45,438 bases of DNA from Prevotella sp. (GCA_017650905.1 JAGCDZ010000057.1:1-45438), one strand, 5' to 3'; counted from the first letter of the stretch, positions 24,567 through 32,990 are shown. The notes: generated by a model not told the origin, from the sequence alone. A program made the numbers and translations.

Positions 24567-24980
24567 TCATTTCAGGTTCTTGCGAAGTGTCAGGACGTTC
24601 TGTCCGTCCACATATTTATATTTAACCTTATCCATGTAGTGCTTTACCAGAAAGATGCCCAAGCCGCCGATATCGCGTTCCTCCACCGAGAGGGTAGTAT
24701 CCGCATCCTTCACTTCCGTCGGATTGAAAGGCTTGCCGTCGTCGCTGATTACAAACTCCACATAGCCTTCATGCGCCTTGGCCTCGATGCGCACTTCGCC
24801 CTTGGTGCCTGAGGGATAAGCATAGTTCATCACATTGACCACAGCCTCCTCAATGGCGAGATTCATCTTCATGGCCGAGGACATGTCTATACCAACGGCT
24901 TCACAAATCTCGTCAACGAAGGCAGCCAATTTCGGCACCTCCTGCACATCATTTGGCAATGTGAGATTCTTTGTATCCAT
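24567..24980 (-). CDS. RsbW/SpoIIAB-like serine kinase or ATP-binding switch protein
   Basis: A 137-residue GHKL ATPase; the ATG at 24980 is preferred to an in-frame TTG at 24995. The N-box is NLAIEEAVVNVMNYAYPSG (Glu44, Asn49, Asn52), the G1 box SDDGKPFNP, and the G2 box ERDIGGLGIFLVKHYMD. Proteins of this kind phosphorylate a STAS partner and sequester a sigma factor or another target. A cognate STAS protein is encoded at 20315-20620. No SpoIIE/RsbU-type phosphatase and no alternative sigma factor is in the window. Own promoter at 25015-25045, divergent from the cyd operon. Confidence 0.88.
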   Translation of the reverse strand: MDTKNLTLPNDVQEVPKLAAFVDEICEAVGIDMSSAMKMNLAIEEAVVNVMNYAYPSGTKGEVRIEAKAHEGYVEFVISDDGKPFNPTEVKDADTTLSVEERDIGGLGIFLVKHYMDKVKYKYVDGQNVLTLRKNLK

Positions 24981-25014
24981 CTTCTTTGCTAGCAATCTTC
25001 AATAGATTCCGCTG

Positions 25015-25045
25015 CAAAGATACAAAAAAGAATAGAACCACCCAA
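25015..25045 (-). promoter_or_regulatory. Promoter of the RsbW-like gene
   Basis: Minus-strand TATCTTTG (25015-25022) with TTG (25043-25045) 20 bp upstream. Confidence 0.65.
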
Positions 25046-25061
25046 GAATTTTTGCATTTTG

Positions 25062-25093
25062 TTTGGAAGTTCTGTTCTTTTTTCCTATATTTG
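25062..25093 (+). promoter_or_regulatory. Promoter of the cytochrome bd operon
   Basis: TTTG at 25062-25065 and TATATTTG at 25086-25093 with a 20-bp spacer. It is divergent from, and 17 bp apart from, the RsbW-like promoter. Confidence 0.75.
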
Positions 25094-25117
25094 CAAAATC
25101 AAAGATGACTACTGCCT

Positions 25118-25339
25118 ATGCGAAAGGACAACTTTCTCTATCGGGTCTACGACCTCTACGTCGATGGTTTCAGGCACATGCGCCTGGGTAAGACGCTATG
25201 GGCCATCATCCTCATCAAGTTGTTCATCATCTTTGTGATTCTGAAGATTTTCTTCTTTCCCAACTTCCTGAAGCAGCACGCCGAGGGTGACGAATCGTCG
25301 TTCGTTGCCAACGAGCTCGTTGAGCGAGCCTCCCCATAA
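25118..25339 (+). CDS. DUF4492 small membrane protein of the cyd operon
   Basis: A 73-residue protein: basic N-terminus (MRKDNFLYRVYDLYVDGFRHMRLGKTLW) followed by one membrane helix (AIILIKLFIIFVILKIFFF) and a short acidic tail. This is DUF4492, found just upstream of cydA in Bacteroidetes. Its position suggests a role in assembly or stability of the bd oxidase, like the small CydX subunit in other bacteria, but this is inference from context. It is the first gene behind the promoter at 25062-25093. Confidence 0.85.
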   Translation: MRKDNFLYRVYDLYVDGFRHMRLGKTLWAIILIKLFIIFVILKIFFFPNFLKQHAEGDESSFVANELVERASP

Positions 25340-25340
25340 T

Positions 25341-25356
25341 ATCAGATTATCAGATT
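25341..25356. repeat. Octamer duplication before cydA
   Basis: ATCAGATT occurs twice in tandem in the 32-base gap between the DUF4492 gene and cydA. It resembles the heptamer arrays in placement but has an 8-base unit. Confidence 0.4.
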
Positions 25357-25371
25357 AAAAACCAATAATTT

Positions 25372-27015
25372 ATGTTCAACAATCTTTTTCTAAACATTGA
25401 TGCCGGAACCATTGACTGGTCGAGAGCGCAATTCGCCCTCACGGCAATCTATCACTGGCTCTTCGTGCCCTTGACCCTCGGACTGGCGGTCATCATGGGT
25501 ATCGTCGAGACCAAGTACTATCGCACTAAAGATGAATTCTGGAAGACGGCTGCCAAGTTCTGGCAGAAGCTCTTCGGCATCAACTTCGCCATGGGTGTGG
25601 CTACGGGCATCATCCTCGAGTTCGAGTTCGGTACCAACTGGTCTAACTACTCTTGGTTCGTGGGCGACATCTTCGGTGCCCCGCTGGCCGTTGAGGGCAT
25701 TGTCGCCTTCTTCATGGAATCGACTTTCGTGGCTGTCATGTTTTTCGGTTGGAAGAAAGTATCGCCAGGCTTCCACCTCGCCTCCACTTGGCTCACAGGC
25801 TTAGGCGCTACGATTTCTGCCTGGTGGATCCTCGTTGCCAACGCATGGATGCAATATCCCGTAGGTTGCGAGTTCAATCCCGACACCATGCGCAACGAAA
25901 TGGTATCGTTTGCCGAAGTGGCCCTCTCGCCCTTTGCCATCGACAAATTCTGTCACACCGTCATCTCCTCTTGGATTATCGGTGCTATCTTCTGTGTGGC
26001 TGTCTGCTGCTGGTATCTCATGAAAAAACGTCATATAAAGCTCGCCACAGAGAGCATGAAGATTGGTGTGTGGGTAGGTTTCATAGCCGCCTTATTGGCT
26101 GGTGCCACTGGTCATAAGTCGGCCCAGAGCGTAGGCGAGGTACAGCCAATGAAGCTTGCCGCTATGGAAGCCCTTTATGATGGTGGAACCGACGTAGGCC
26201 TGACGGCTGTGGCTTGGGTGAATCCCTTCTGTCAGCCTGACTACAAATGGGATAGCGAGCCCCCGCTGAAGATCGAGATACCTTATGCCCTCTCGTTCAT
26301 GGCCACCAACGATATCCACGGTTATGTGCCTGGCATCAACGACATCCTCAACGGCTACACCAAGCCTGACGGCACAGTGGAACCCTCCGTTGACGAGAAG
26401 ATTACCCGAGGCAAGAAAGCTATCGAAGCCCTCGCAGCCTATCGCGCAGCTAAGGCCGAAGGTGCCGACGAGGCAACTCTCGCCTCCCACCTCTCACTTC
26501 TCAACGAAAACATGAAGTATTTCGGCTACGGCTATATCAAGGATAAGAACGACATTGTGCCCTACATCCCCATCAACTTCTGGTCCTTCCGCATCATGGT
26601 AGGCTTGGGTTGCGTGTTCATCCTCTACTTCCTCGTACTGCTGCTGCTCATCTACGACATACCGTTCCTGTCGGTCTTCACACGCCGGTTGCTAGCCTCC
26701 ATCGGTCTGTTGCCTGAGACCTTGGCCGATGCACCGAAACGGCTCACAGGTCTGCCGTCGTGGCACTACTGGGCAGCCATTGTCCTCGTGCCTTTGGCCT
26801 ATATAGCCTCTGAGTGCGGTTGGCTCGTGGCCGAGTTCGGACGTCAGCCTTGGACCATTCAGGATATGCTGCCCACGTGGGCTGCTGTTTCCGACCTCAA
26901 CGCCGGCAGCGTCGCCCTCACGTTCATCCTCTTCCTCATCCTCTTCACCACAATGCTCGCCGTCGAGATTAACATCCTGCTGAAGCAGATCGCCAAAGGA
27001 CCAGACCAAGAATAA
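25372..27015 (+). CDS. cydA: Cytochrome bd ubiquinol oxidase subunit I
   Basis: Haem-bearing subunit of cytochrome bd, which oxidises quinol and reduces oxygen with high affinity. The 547-residue membrane protein has the N-terminal WSRAQFALTAIYHWLFVPLTLGL with His28 as the likely haem b595/d axial ligand, GINFAMGVATGIILEFEFGTNW with the conserved proton-path glutamates, the DKFCHTVISSWIIGA haem b558 His, and the C-terminal EFGRQPWTIQDMLPT. A long hydrophilic Q-loop region of about 100 residues (about 300-405) carries a peptide ATLASHLSLLNEN encoded by a heptamer array (26479-26506). Confidence 0.97.
   Translation: MFNNLFLNIDAGTIDWSRAQFALTAIYHWLFVPLTLGLAVIMGIVETKYYRTKDEFWKTAAKFWQKLFGINFAMGVATGIILEFEFGTNWSNYSWFVGDIFGAPLAVEGIVAFFMESTFVAVMFFGWKKVSPGFHLASTWLTGLGATISAWWILVANAWMQYPVGCEFNPDTMRNEMVSFAEVALSPFAIDKFCHTVISSWIIGAIFCVAVCCWYLMKKRHIKLATESMKIGVWVGFIAALLAGATGHKSAQSVGEVQPMKLAAMEALYDGGTDVGLTAVAWVNPFCQPDYKWDSEPPLKIEIPYALSFMATNDIHGYVPGINDILNGYTKPDGTVEPSVDEKITRGKKAIEALAAYRAAKAEGADEATLASHLSLLNENMKYFGYGYIKDKNDIVPYIPINFWSFRIMVGLGCVFILYFLVLLLLIYDIPFLSVFTRRLLASIGLLPETLADAPKRLTGLPSWHYWAAIVLVPLAYIASECGWLVAEFGRQPWTIQDMLPTWAAVSDLNAGSVALTFILFLILFTTMLAVEINILLKQIAKGPDQE
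26479..26506. repeat. Heptamer array inside cydA
   Basis: Four 7-base units: CTCGCCT, CCCACCT, CTCACTT, CTCAACG. The wording matches the array at 16783-16831 and the complement of that at 34063-34097. It encodes part of LASHLSLLN in the variable quinol-loop region. Confidence 0.55.
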
Positions 27016-27029
27016 AAAAAGAACAGATT

Positions 27030-28178
27030 ATGACATACGAATTTTTACAGCACTATTGGTGTTTCATCGTATCACTATTAGGTGCGATATTAGTGTTCCT
27101 GTTGTTCGTGCAGGGTGCCAACTCCGTAGCCAGCAGTCTGGGTTGGACAGAAGAAGGCAAACGCCTTGTCTACAACTCCACAGGTCGTAAGTGGGAGTTT
27201 ACCTTCACCACCCTCGTTACCTTCGGAGGTGCTTTTTTTGCCTCCTTCCCCCTCTTCTACTCTACCAGCTTCGGCGGGGCATATTGGTTGTGGATGCTCA
27301 TCCTCTTCTCCTTCGTGCTTCAGGCCGTCAGCTATGAGTTCCAAAACAAGATCGGCAATTTCCTCGGCCCAAAGACCTTCCAGTTCTTCCTGACGTTGAA
27401 CGGCATTTTAGGTCCGGTGCTCCTAGGAGGTGCTGTCGCCACCTTCTTCGAAGGTTCGAACTTCATCATCGAGAAGAACAACCTCATCGACATGGGAGCC
27501 CTTACGCCCATCATAAGCCGTTGGGCCAATGCCTCTCACGGTCTCGATGCCCTGCTCAATCCATGGGTGCTCGTTTTCGGCTTCGCCGTTTTCTTCCTAG
27601 CCCGTGTGCTCGGTATCCTCTACGTCATGAACAATGTCAACGACGAGGATATCCGTTCGCGTGGCAGTGTGCGCCTCATCGGTGCCGCCGTGCCTTTCGT
27701 CATTCTCTTCGTGGCTTACCTCATCCACCTGTTGCTGAAGGATGGCTTCGCTGTCGATCCGTCTACGGGCGGCATCTTCATGGAGCCCTACAAGTATCTC
27801 AACAACTTCATCTCGATGTGGTATCTCCTTATTATATTATTAATAGGTGTAGTGCTGGTGCTCTTCGGCATCGGCAAGACCATCGTCTCGAAGGATTACG
27901 TGAGTGGAATATGGCCTGCAGGCATCGGCACCGTCCTCACTGTGCTCGCCCTGCTGCTCTGTTCCGCATGGAACAACACCGCCTACTATCCTTCTACGGC
28001 CGACCTCCAGTCGTCGCTGACGCTCCAGAACTCCTGCTCCAGTGAGTTCACACTCACCACGATGTTCTACGTCTCGCTGCTTGTGCCCTTCGTGCTGGCA
28101 TACATCGTCTACGCCTGGCGCGCCATCGATGCCAAGAAGCTCGACAAGGACGAAATCAAAACCGACCACGCGTACTAA
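27030..28178 (+). CDS. cydB: Cytochrome bd ubiquinol oxidase subunit II
   Basis: Partner membrane subunit of cytochrome bd, 382 residues. The N-terminus YEFLQHYWCFIVSLLGAILVFLLFVQGANS carries the conserved first helix and QGAN, followed by about eight further membrane helices; FARVLGILYVMNNVND and WPAGIGTVLTVLALL are recognisable. It follows cydA by 14 bases and is closed by a strong terminator, so the operon is DUF4492-cydA-cydB. No cydC/cydD assembly transporter is in the window. Confidence 0.95.
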   Translation: MTYEFLQHYWCFIVSLLGAILVFLLFVQGANSVASSLGWTEEGKRLVYNSTGRKWEFTFTTLVTFGGAFFASFPLFYSTSFGGAYWLWMLILFSFVLQAVSYEFQNKIGNFLGPKTFQFFLTLNGILGPVLLGGAVATFFEGSNFIIEKNNLIDMGALTPIISRWANASHGLDALLNPWVLVFGFAVFFLARVLGILYVMNNVNDEDIRSRGSVRLIGAAVPFVILFVAYLIHLLLKDGFAVDPSTGGIFMEPYKYLNNFISMWYLLIILLIGVVLVLFGIGKTIVSKDYVSGIWPAGIGTVLTVLALLLCSAWNNTAYYPSTADLQSSLTLQNSCSSEFTLTTMFYVSLLVPFVLAYIVYAWRAIDAKKLDKDEIKTDHAY

Positions 28179-28184
28179 CAACAG

Positions 28185-28214
28185 AAAAGCCCTCGCTCAA
28201 GCGGGGGCTTCTTT
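28185..28214 (+). terminator. Intrinsic terminator of the cyd operon
   Basis: Stem GCCCTCGCT / AGCGGGGGC (one T-G pair) flanked by an A-tract and a T-tract. It lies between cydB and the convergent epimerase gene and may work in both directions. Confidence 0.9.
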
Positions 28215-28215
28215 T

Positions 28216-29070
28216 TTATCCTATTGTAATCGTATACCTGCTCATAAACGAGGCACCAGGCTGCAGATGGTTCATCAGGGGTTTGTCCTTAAACTCGCCC
28301 TTGAAATCTCTGGGATCACCAAGGCCGTACCAAGGCTCTATGCAGACAAAAGGTGCCTGCTTGCCGTATGGACTCCAGAAGGCACAGACCGGAGTCTTGT
28401 AATCCACTGTCACAGCCGGCTCGCCGTTGGTATCCATCAGCATGGCACGATGCGTCTGGCACTTGTGGATCTTCACCGAGTCGTTGCGGAAGAAGTTGTC
28501 GCAGATCTCAATCACACCCTGATCGGCCTCTAAGGGCTCCTCCACCATGTCGTGACTTCCGTCGATATAACTCTTCAGTACATCCATCGGTTCCTCATTA
28601 TCCAGTTTGATCTGTCCTTCCAGCTTCCCGCCAGGTACGTTGAAGGCAGGATGTCCACCTATCTGGAAATGAATCTCCCGCTGGTCTGTATTCTCCACAT
28701 GCCAAATCACGTGAATCCGATTACCCTCCAGACGATAGGTGATAGCGAGGTTGAAACAATAGGGGTACACCTTCAACGACTCCTCCGACTCATGCAGCGC
28801 CAAAGTCACCTTATCCTCCGACTGGCTCACAACGGTAAACGCCGTATCCCGCGCAAAACCATGGCGCGGCAGGTGATATTCCTGGCCGTCCACCACATAA
28901 GTATCATTGTTTACACTGCAGACAATCGGAAACAGGATGGGTGAATGTCTCGGCCACTTCTCGCCAGCCTGCCACATATACTCCCTACCCTCACGATCCT
29001 TCACACTCTGGAGCTCAGCTCCCATCTCAGCGACCTGAATCGCCAACTGCTCGTTCTTCAGTTCTATCAT
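28216..29070 (-). CDS. Aldose 1-epimerase-like (galactose mutarotase fold) protein
   Basis: A 284-residue cytosolic protein of the aldose 1-epimerase / LacX-like group, which interconverts anomers of free or phosphorylated sugars. ELKNEQLAIQVAEMGAELQSVKD begins the beta-sandwich; PILFPIVCSVNNDTYVVDGQEYHLPRHGFARD carries the substrate-binding Arg/His pair; HFQIGGHPAFNVPG carries the second His; EPWYGLGD carries an acidic residue of the active site. The exact sugar is not predictable. Promoter at 29098-29127. It converges with cydB. Confidence 0.88.
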   Translation of the reverse strand: MIELKNEQLAIQVAEMGAELQSVKDREGREYMWQAGEKWPRHSPILFPIVCSVNNDTYVVDGQEYHLPRHGFARDTAFTVVSQSEDKVTLALHESEESLKVYPYCFNLAITYRLEGNRIHVIWHVENTDQREIHFQIGGHPAFNVPGGKLEGQIKLDNEEPMDVLKSYIDGSHDMVEEPLEADQGVIEICDNFFRNDSVKIHKCQTHRAMLMDTNGEPAVTVDYKTPVCAFWSPYGKQAPFVCIEPWYGLGDPRDFKGEFKDKPLMNHLQPGASFMSRYTITIG

Positions 29071-29097
29071 AGTTATTCAATATTACGTTTGTGATTG

Positions 29098-29127
29098 CAA
29101 AGATACGCATTTTTCCGAAACCACCAA
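29098..29127 (-). promoter_or_regulatory. Promoter of the aldose epimerase-like gene
   Basis: Minus-strand TATCTTTG (29098-29105) with TTG (29125-29127) 19 bp upstream. Confidence 0.6.
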
Positions 29128-29158
29128 GTTATTTCCGGAATAATTACGTTATATACAC

Positions 29159-29193
29159 AAAAAAAGTCGCGCGATTCTCACGAACAGTGCGAC
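29159..29193 (-). terminator. Possible weak terminator
   Basis: On the minus strand GTCGC (29189-29193) pairs with GCGAC (29166-29170), followed by seven T. The stem is short and lies about 145 bases after the stop of the exported protein at 29336. Confidence 0.4.
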
Positions 29194-29335
29194 ATTCTAA
29201 AACAATCTATTAACCTTTTGACACTGCAAAATTACACCTAATTATGATATCTACCAAATCAAATAGCCGATTATTGTTTTTTAATAGACAAACAGTAGGC
29301 TCTGCCATATAAAGGCTATTTGAAGCATTCTTTTT

Positions 29336-29743
29336 TTACTTCATTTTCTCCAACAACTGCACAAGGTTCTCGAGGTCGCGGGCATCTACTTTCAGGTCGA
29401 GCTTGCCGTCCTTGTCTGTCTGCAAATGCATGTTCAGCTCGATGCCGTCGGCCGATACAAGGGTGTAGCGCTGCTCACCCACCTTCAGATAGGTGTCGCC
29501 GGCAAACTGGAACCAGTAATCGTCGCGCTCAGAACCGGGACGCTGCCGGGCTGTAATATACACCACGGTCTCTGCATCCTTCAGTTCCACCTTCGTCACG
29601 TCGAGGGTCAGGTTAAAGTAGCCGTCGCCGTTACACGTTCCATACTCAATGGTGGGGTTCTCCCACACCTGTACTTTCTCTTTTGCCTGTCCCGCCAGTG
29701 TAATAATAGCGAGTAATGCGGTGATTATTGTTTTCTTATTCAT
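29336..29743 (-). CDS. Short exported beta-rich protein, unknown function
   Basis: A 135-residue protein with signal peptide MNKKTIITALLAIITLAGQA and a mature domain VQVWENPTIEYGTCNGDGYFNLTLDVTKVELKDAETVVYITARQRP. From memory, this domain (VWExPxxEYGTxxGDGYF...LDVTxVEL...VYITARQ) occurs at the N-terminus of longer TlpA-like thioredoxin proteins in Prevotella and Bacteroides. If so, this is a stand-alone or truncated form that lacks the thioredoxin part. The C-terminus is a short helix (ARDLENLVQLLEKMK). A -7 TATCTTTG lies at 29763-29770. Confidence 0.65.
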   Translation of the reverse strand: MNKKTIITALLAIITLAGQAKEKVQVWENPTIEYGTCNGDGYFNLTLDVTKVELKDAETVVYITARQRPGSERDDYWFQFAGDTYLKVGEQRYTLVSADGIELNMHLQTDKDGKLDLKVDARDLENLVQLLEKMK

Positions 29744-29762
29744 ATGATTTGTTTATTAGGTG

Positions 29763-29770
29763 CAAAGATA
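29763..29770 (-). promoter_or_regulatory. -7 element of the short exported protein gene
   Basis: TATCTTTG on the minus strand, 20 bases before the start codon. The -33 element is unclear. Confidence 0.45.
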
Positions 29771-29809
29771 ATAAAAAACCAGCAAATAAAGATGGTTTTC
29801 ATACAAAGA

Positions 29810-30205
29810 TTATTGGTTACCTTTGATCAGATTATTAACCACAATCAAATCTGCAGGTAGCCAATCTACAGAATAGAGTTGCTCAGGGCTAAGCCAACAA
29901 GCAGCCTCATGCTCCTTCAGAATAAGACCCCCACCCTCGATGTGGCACCAGAAACAATGCATTTTAAGATGGAATTTAGGATAGTCGTACTCAACAGTCT
30001 GTACCAGACGTTCTATGTCTATCTTAGTTTCAAGTTCTTCCCAAATCTCACGCCTCAATGCTTCCTCCGGGCTTTCCTCTGGTTCCATTTTGCCACCAGG
30101 GAACTCCCAACCATCCTTATAGTCACCATACCCACGCTGCGTGGCGAAGATACGACCTTCATCATCGTGTATGATAGCTACTACAACTTCTATCTGTTTT
30201 GTCAT
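29810..30205 (-). CDS. Nudix hydrolase, MutT-like
   Basis: A 131-residue Nudix pyrophosphohydrolase; candidates are 8-oxo-dGTP or other damaged or canonical nucleotides. The Nudix box fits: Gly38, Glu44, Arg52-Glu53, Glu56-Glu57 in GGKMEPEESPEEALRREIWEE, except that the final conserved Gly is Glu59. The upstream FATQRGYGDYKDGWEFPGGK and the small size match MutT. A -7 TATCTTTG lies at 30245-30252. It stands alone. Confidence 0.9.
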   Translation of the reverse strand: MTKQIEVVVAIIHDDEGRIFATQRGYGDYKDGWEFPGGKMEPEESPEEALRREIWEELETKIDIERLVQTVEYDYPKFHLKMHCFWCHIEGGGLILKEHEAACWLSPEQLYSVDWLPADLIVVNNLIKGNQ

Positions 30206-30389
30206 TTACAGCCTTTGCGCACATTGTCAGTTTTAAAACGTTTGCAAAGATACATAATTCTTTTGAAACATCATCTTTTACTGAATATTCTTTTTTAAAA
30301 AGAATTGCTTGGAAACCTAATGATGTCAGTCTTTTTACCCCTCTTATTTCCGAAATATCACAATATTACACATCAAACGCAGGTATTAA
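30206..30389. other. Intergenic region with a Nudix-gene -7 element
   Basis: The only recognisable element is TATCTTTG at 30245-30252 (minus strand), 40 bases from the Nudix start. The rest is AT-rich with nothing visible. Confidence 0.5.
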
Positions 30390-31274
30390 CTATTTCCTGA
30401 CTTTATTGCAAAGATACATGCCCATGAGGATGAGCAGGGTGCCGAGGAGGAAATAGATGGTGATGCGCTCGGACAGGATGAGCCAGGCGAAGATGACCGT
30501 GGTAACGGGATTGAAATAGACGTAGTTGGTGACGATGACGGCTCCCAGTTTCTTGATGACCCAGTTCCACGCCAGGAAACAGGCCATAGAGGCGACACAG
30601 CCCAGAAACAGCAGATTAGCCAGGATGTCAGGACGCAAGACCACACTGAGCGGGGGCATGTCTGGCCAGATCAGGAAGTAGGGAATCATGGATAGCAAGC
30701 CATAGAAAAACACTTTTCGGGTGATGAACACTGTGTCGTAACGCTGACCTGCAGGAATCATAAGCAAGCTATAGAACGCCCAGCAGAGGCAGGCCCCGAA
30801 GGCAAGAGAGTCGCCCAAGGGTGACAGATGGAGCACGAAATGGCCATTGAGCACCACCACGATGACACCTATAGCCGCCATCACGGTGCCCACAATCTGA
30901 ATGCCATGCAGACGCAAGGAACGGAAAAACAGGGCGACAAGCAGGGCGGCAAACAGTGGACAGAGACAGACGATGAGAGAAGTATTCGTGGTGGTAGTAT
31001 AGATCATCGCGCTGTTTTCCGTGAGGAAATAGAGGGAGCCGCCTGTCACACCCAACGCCACCATCAGCAATTCGTCCTGCCACGACGAGGCGAACAGGCG
31101 GAATTGCTTACGGGCGAGGGTATAGACAAGAAGCAATAGGTAGGCCACGATGAACCGCAGCACAAAAATCTGTGCTGCCGTCAGTCCGGCGATAAGCAGC
31201 AGTTTGGTGAAGACAAATGTCACACCCCAAATGGCCACCACCAGGAAGGCTACCAGATGATATAGCATTCTCAT
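30390..31274 (-). CDS. EamA/DMT-family membrane transporter
   Basis: A 294-residue protein with two EamA repeats of about five helices each, the drug/metabolite transporter superfamily. Repeat one begins LVAFLVVAIWGVTFVFTKLLL; repeat two begins LSPLGDSLAFGACLCWAFYSLLM. Substrates of such proteins range from amino acids to nucleotides and cannot be predicted here. It starts 20 bases after the esterase stop on the same strand, so the two are likely one operon. Confidence 0.9.
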   Translation of the reverse strand: MRMLYHLVAFLVVAIWGVTFVFTKLLLIAGLTAAQIFVLRFIVAYLLLLVYTLARKQFRLFASSWQDELLMVALGVTGGSLYFLTENSAMIYTTTTNTSLIVCLCPLFAALLVALFFRSLRLHGIQIVGTVMAAIGVIVVVLNGHFVLHLSPLGDSLAFGACLCWAFYSLLMIPAGQRYDTVFITRKVFFYGLLSMIPYFLIWPDMPPLSVVLRPDILANLLFLGCVASMACFLAWNWVIKKLGAVIVTNYVYFNPVTTVIFAWLILSERITIYFLLGTLLILMGMYLCNKVRK

Positions 31275-31294
31275 GGACGAGAATGGTCGTTATG

Positions 31295-32953
31295 TTATTT
31301 CCTGCTTCTGTAGAATTTTTCGAGCGTACAGTAGGCATTCTCCTTTTCAGGGGAAGCAGCCTCAGCCGACTCGACGTCGATGATCATGACAGGCGCACTG
31401 TCGAGGTTATCCTTAGTGATGGCTGTCCACTGAGGAAGACCTTCGCCATTGGGATTGCCTGTCTTGCAGAAATTAGCATAGTAAGACAGGAACAACTTGG
31501 AGATGGCATAGTCGGCCTCCTGCCAGTCATAGAACTCGTTGGTGTCGAGGGTACCCATGGCATACTCGATGTCGGCGGAATGCACAGCGCCTGGGGCAAT
31601 GGCCGGCTGCTGGGCTTTCTTCTCCTCTTCGGTCTTCGCACGTACTCCACCTGCAAGACCACCAGTCATGTCACCCATCTTGGCGGATACCTGAGGACGG
31701 GGGTGCATATAGTGGTAGCGATAAACGGGCTGGCTGGTGGTTTTGACGTGGTAGTCACAGACCTTCCATGTGGGGAAGCCAGTGAAGAGGTCGGAGGCAA
31801 GGTCAAAGCCTTTCTGACTCACAACATCCTCGTCGGCAACGATGCCATAGGCATTGAAGATCTCGTCGGTCGCATCGCCGAACTGCGCCTTCATGGCATT
31901 CTTATAGTTCTGCAGCGTGGGCGCCTGGTCGCGGAGCATCTGCATGGGCGTTCCCTCCAATGAGTTCCAACCTGCGAGGAGCGGCACCTGAGCCTGCTCA
32001 CCCTTCTCGAACACAGCATCTGCGCTCTCAGTCATAAAGTAGCCGTCAATTACTACACGGGACATGCCTCTGGGAGGCAGGATCTTCTGCAGTGAGTCGG
32101 CATCGATGGCCATTGCATCAGCCAAGCTGGCAATACCTGCTTTCTGGAGCATCTCAGCACCCGCAGCATCAGCATCGGCCTGTGAGGCAGGCTCATTGGG
32201 CAGCACCTCGGCTCCTGAAGAGAGCATAGCACCGGCAATAAGGTTCTTGGAGAGAGGCGAGCACATGAGGAGGGAAACGGAGAAGGAGCCTGCCGACTCA
32301 CCGACGATAGTGATACGGGCAGGATCGCCACCGAAGGCCTCGATATTCTCCTTCACCCACTGAATGGCTGCCACCTGATCGAGGAAGCCGTAGTTGCCGC
32401 TTCCCTTATAGTCGGAAGCCGCCGTAAGATCGGGATGGGAGAAGTAACCGAACACGCCCTCACGGTAGTTGGCCGTCACGCCAATGACACCCTCCTTGGC
32501 AATAGAGGAGCCATCGTAGCGGGGCTCACTACCCGAACCAGCCATCAGTCCGCCACCATTGAAATAAATCAATACGGGAAGAGCATCGGCGGTGGTAGTA
32601 GCTGTTGTCCAAATGTTGAGATAGAGACAGTCCTCGCTGCGGCCAGCACCACGGAACTGCATGTCGCCGAAGATGTTGAGCTGCATGGGGTCGTTGCCAA
32701 ATGCCTTGGCCGGACGCACGCCCTCCCATGCCTGTAAAGGCTGCGGGGCCTTCCAACGGAGATCGCCCACAGGCGCCTGTGCGAAGGGAACACCGAGGAA
32801 CTTCTTCACACCGTCTTCCTCGATGCCTTCCAAAATACCATACTTGGTTTCCACCTGAAGGGTGACTTCCTTGCCCTGCTTCTTCGAGCAGGCACTCAAG
32901 ATTGCGAGACTGGCAATGGCAAGCATCGCAATTGTTCTGATCGTTTTATTCAT
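31295..32953 (-). CDS. Carboxylesterase type B lipoprotein
   Basis: A 552-residue exported alpha/beta-hydrolase of the type-B carboxylesterase family. MNKTIRTIAMLAIASLAILSAC is a lipoprotein signal with the lipid-anchored Cys22. The N-terminal GVPFAQAPVGDLRWKAPQP and EDCLYLNIW are family hallmarks. FNGGGLMAGSG is the oxyanion region, and the nucleophile Ser220 sits in IVGESAGSFS. The catalytic His is likely in YHYMHPRP or nearby. It probably removes acyl groups from polysaccharides or plant phenolics, judging from its cell location. Promoter at 32991-33020. Operon with an EamA transporter. Confidence 0.88.
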   Translation of the reverse strand: MNKTIRTIAMLAIASLAILSACSKKQGKEVTLQVETKYGILEGIEEDGVKKFLGVPFAQAPVGDLRWKAPQPLQAWEGVRPAKAFGNDPMQLNIFGDMQFRGAGRSEDCLYLNIWTTATTTADALPVLIYFNGGGLMAGSGSEPRYDGSSIAKEGVIGVTANYREGVFGYFSHPDLTAASDYKGSGNYGFLDQVAAIQWVKENIEAFGGDPARITIVGESAGSFSVSLLMCSPLSKNLIAGAMLSSGAEVLPNEPASQADADAAGAEMLQKAGIASLADAMAIDADSLQKILPPRGMSRVVIDGYFMTESADAVFEKGEQAQVPLLAGWNSLEGTPMQMLRDQAPTLQNYKNAMKAQFGDATDEIFNAYGIVADEDVVSQKGFDLASDLFTGFPTWKVCDYHVKTTSQPVYRYHYMHPRPQVSAKMGDMTGGLAGGVRAKTEEEKKAQQPAIAPGAVHSADIEYAMGTLDTNEFYDWQEADYAISKLFLSYYANFCKTGNPNGEGLPQWTAITKDNLDSAPVMIIDVESAEAASPEKENAYCTLEKFYRSRK

Positions 32954-32990
32954 AATTGATGATGTAAAAAATGTTTTCGATTGGACGGCA

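Larger units (their letters stand above)
29071..29335. other. Intergenic region upstream of the epimerase gene
   Basis: Contains the epimerase promoter (29098-29127) and a likely terminator (29159-29193) for the minus-strand gene at 29336-29743. The remainder is AT-rich with no visible gene. Confidence 0.55.

Noticed and set aside
30410-30417. TATCTTTG on the minus strand near the end of the EamA gene as a promoter
   Set aside because: It is within the coding sequence (MYLCNK) and lacks a TTTG about 20 bp upstream. The Nudix gene has its own -7 box closer.
31217-31963. Open frame of about 250 residues antisense to the esterase gene
   Set aside because: It overlaps a well-supported esterase and the EamA start, and shows no recognisable domain.
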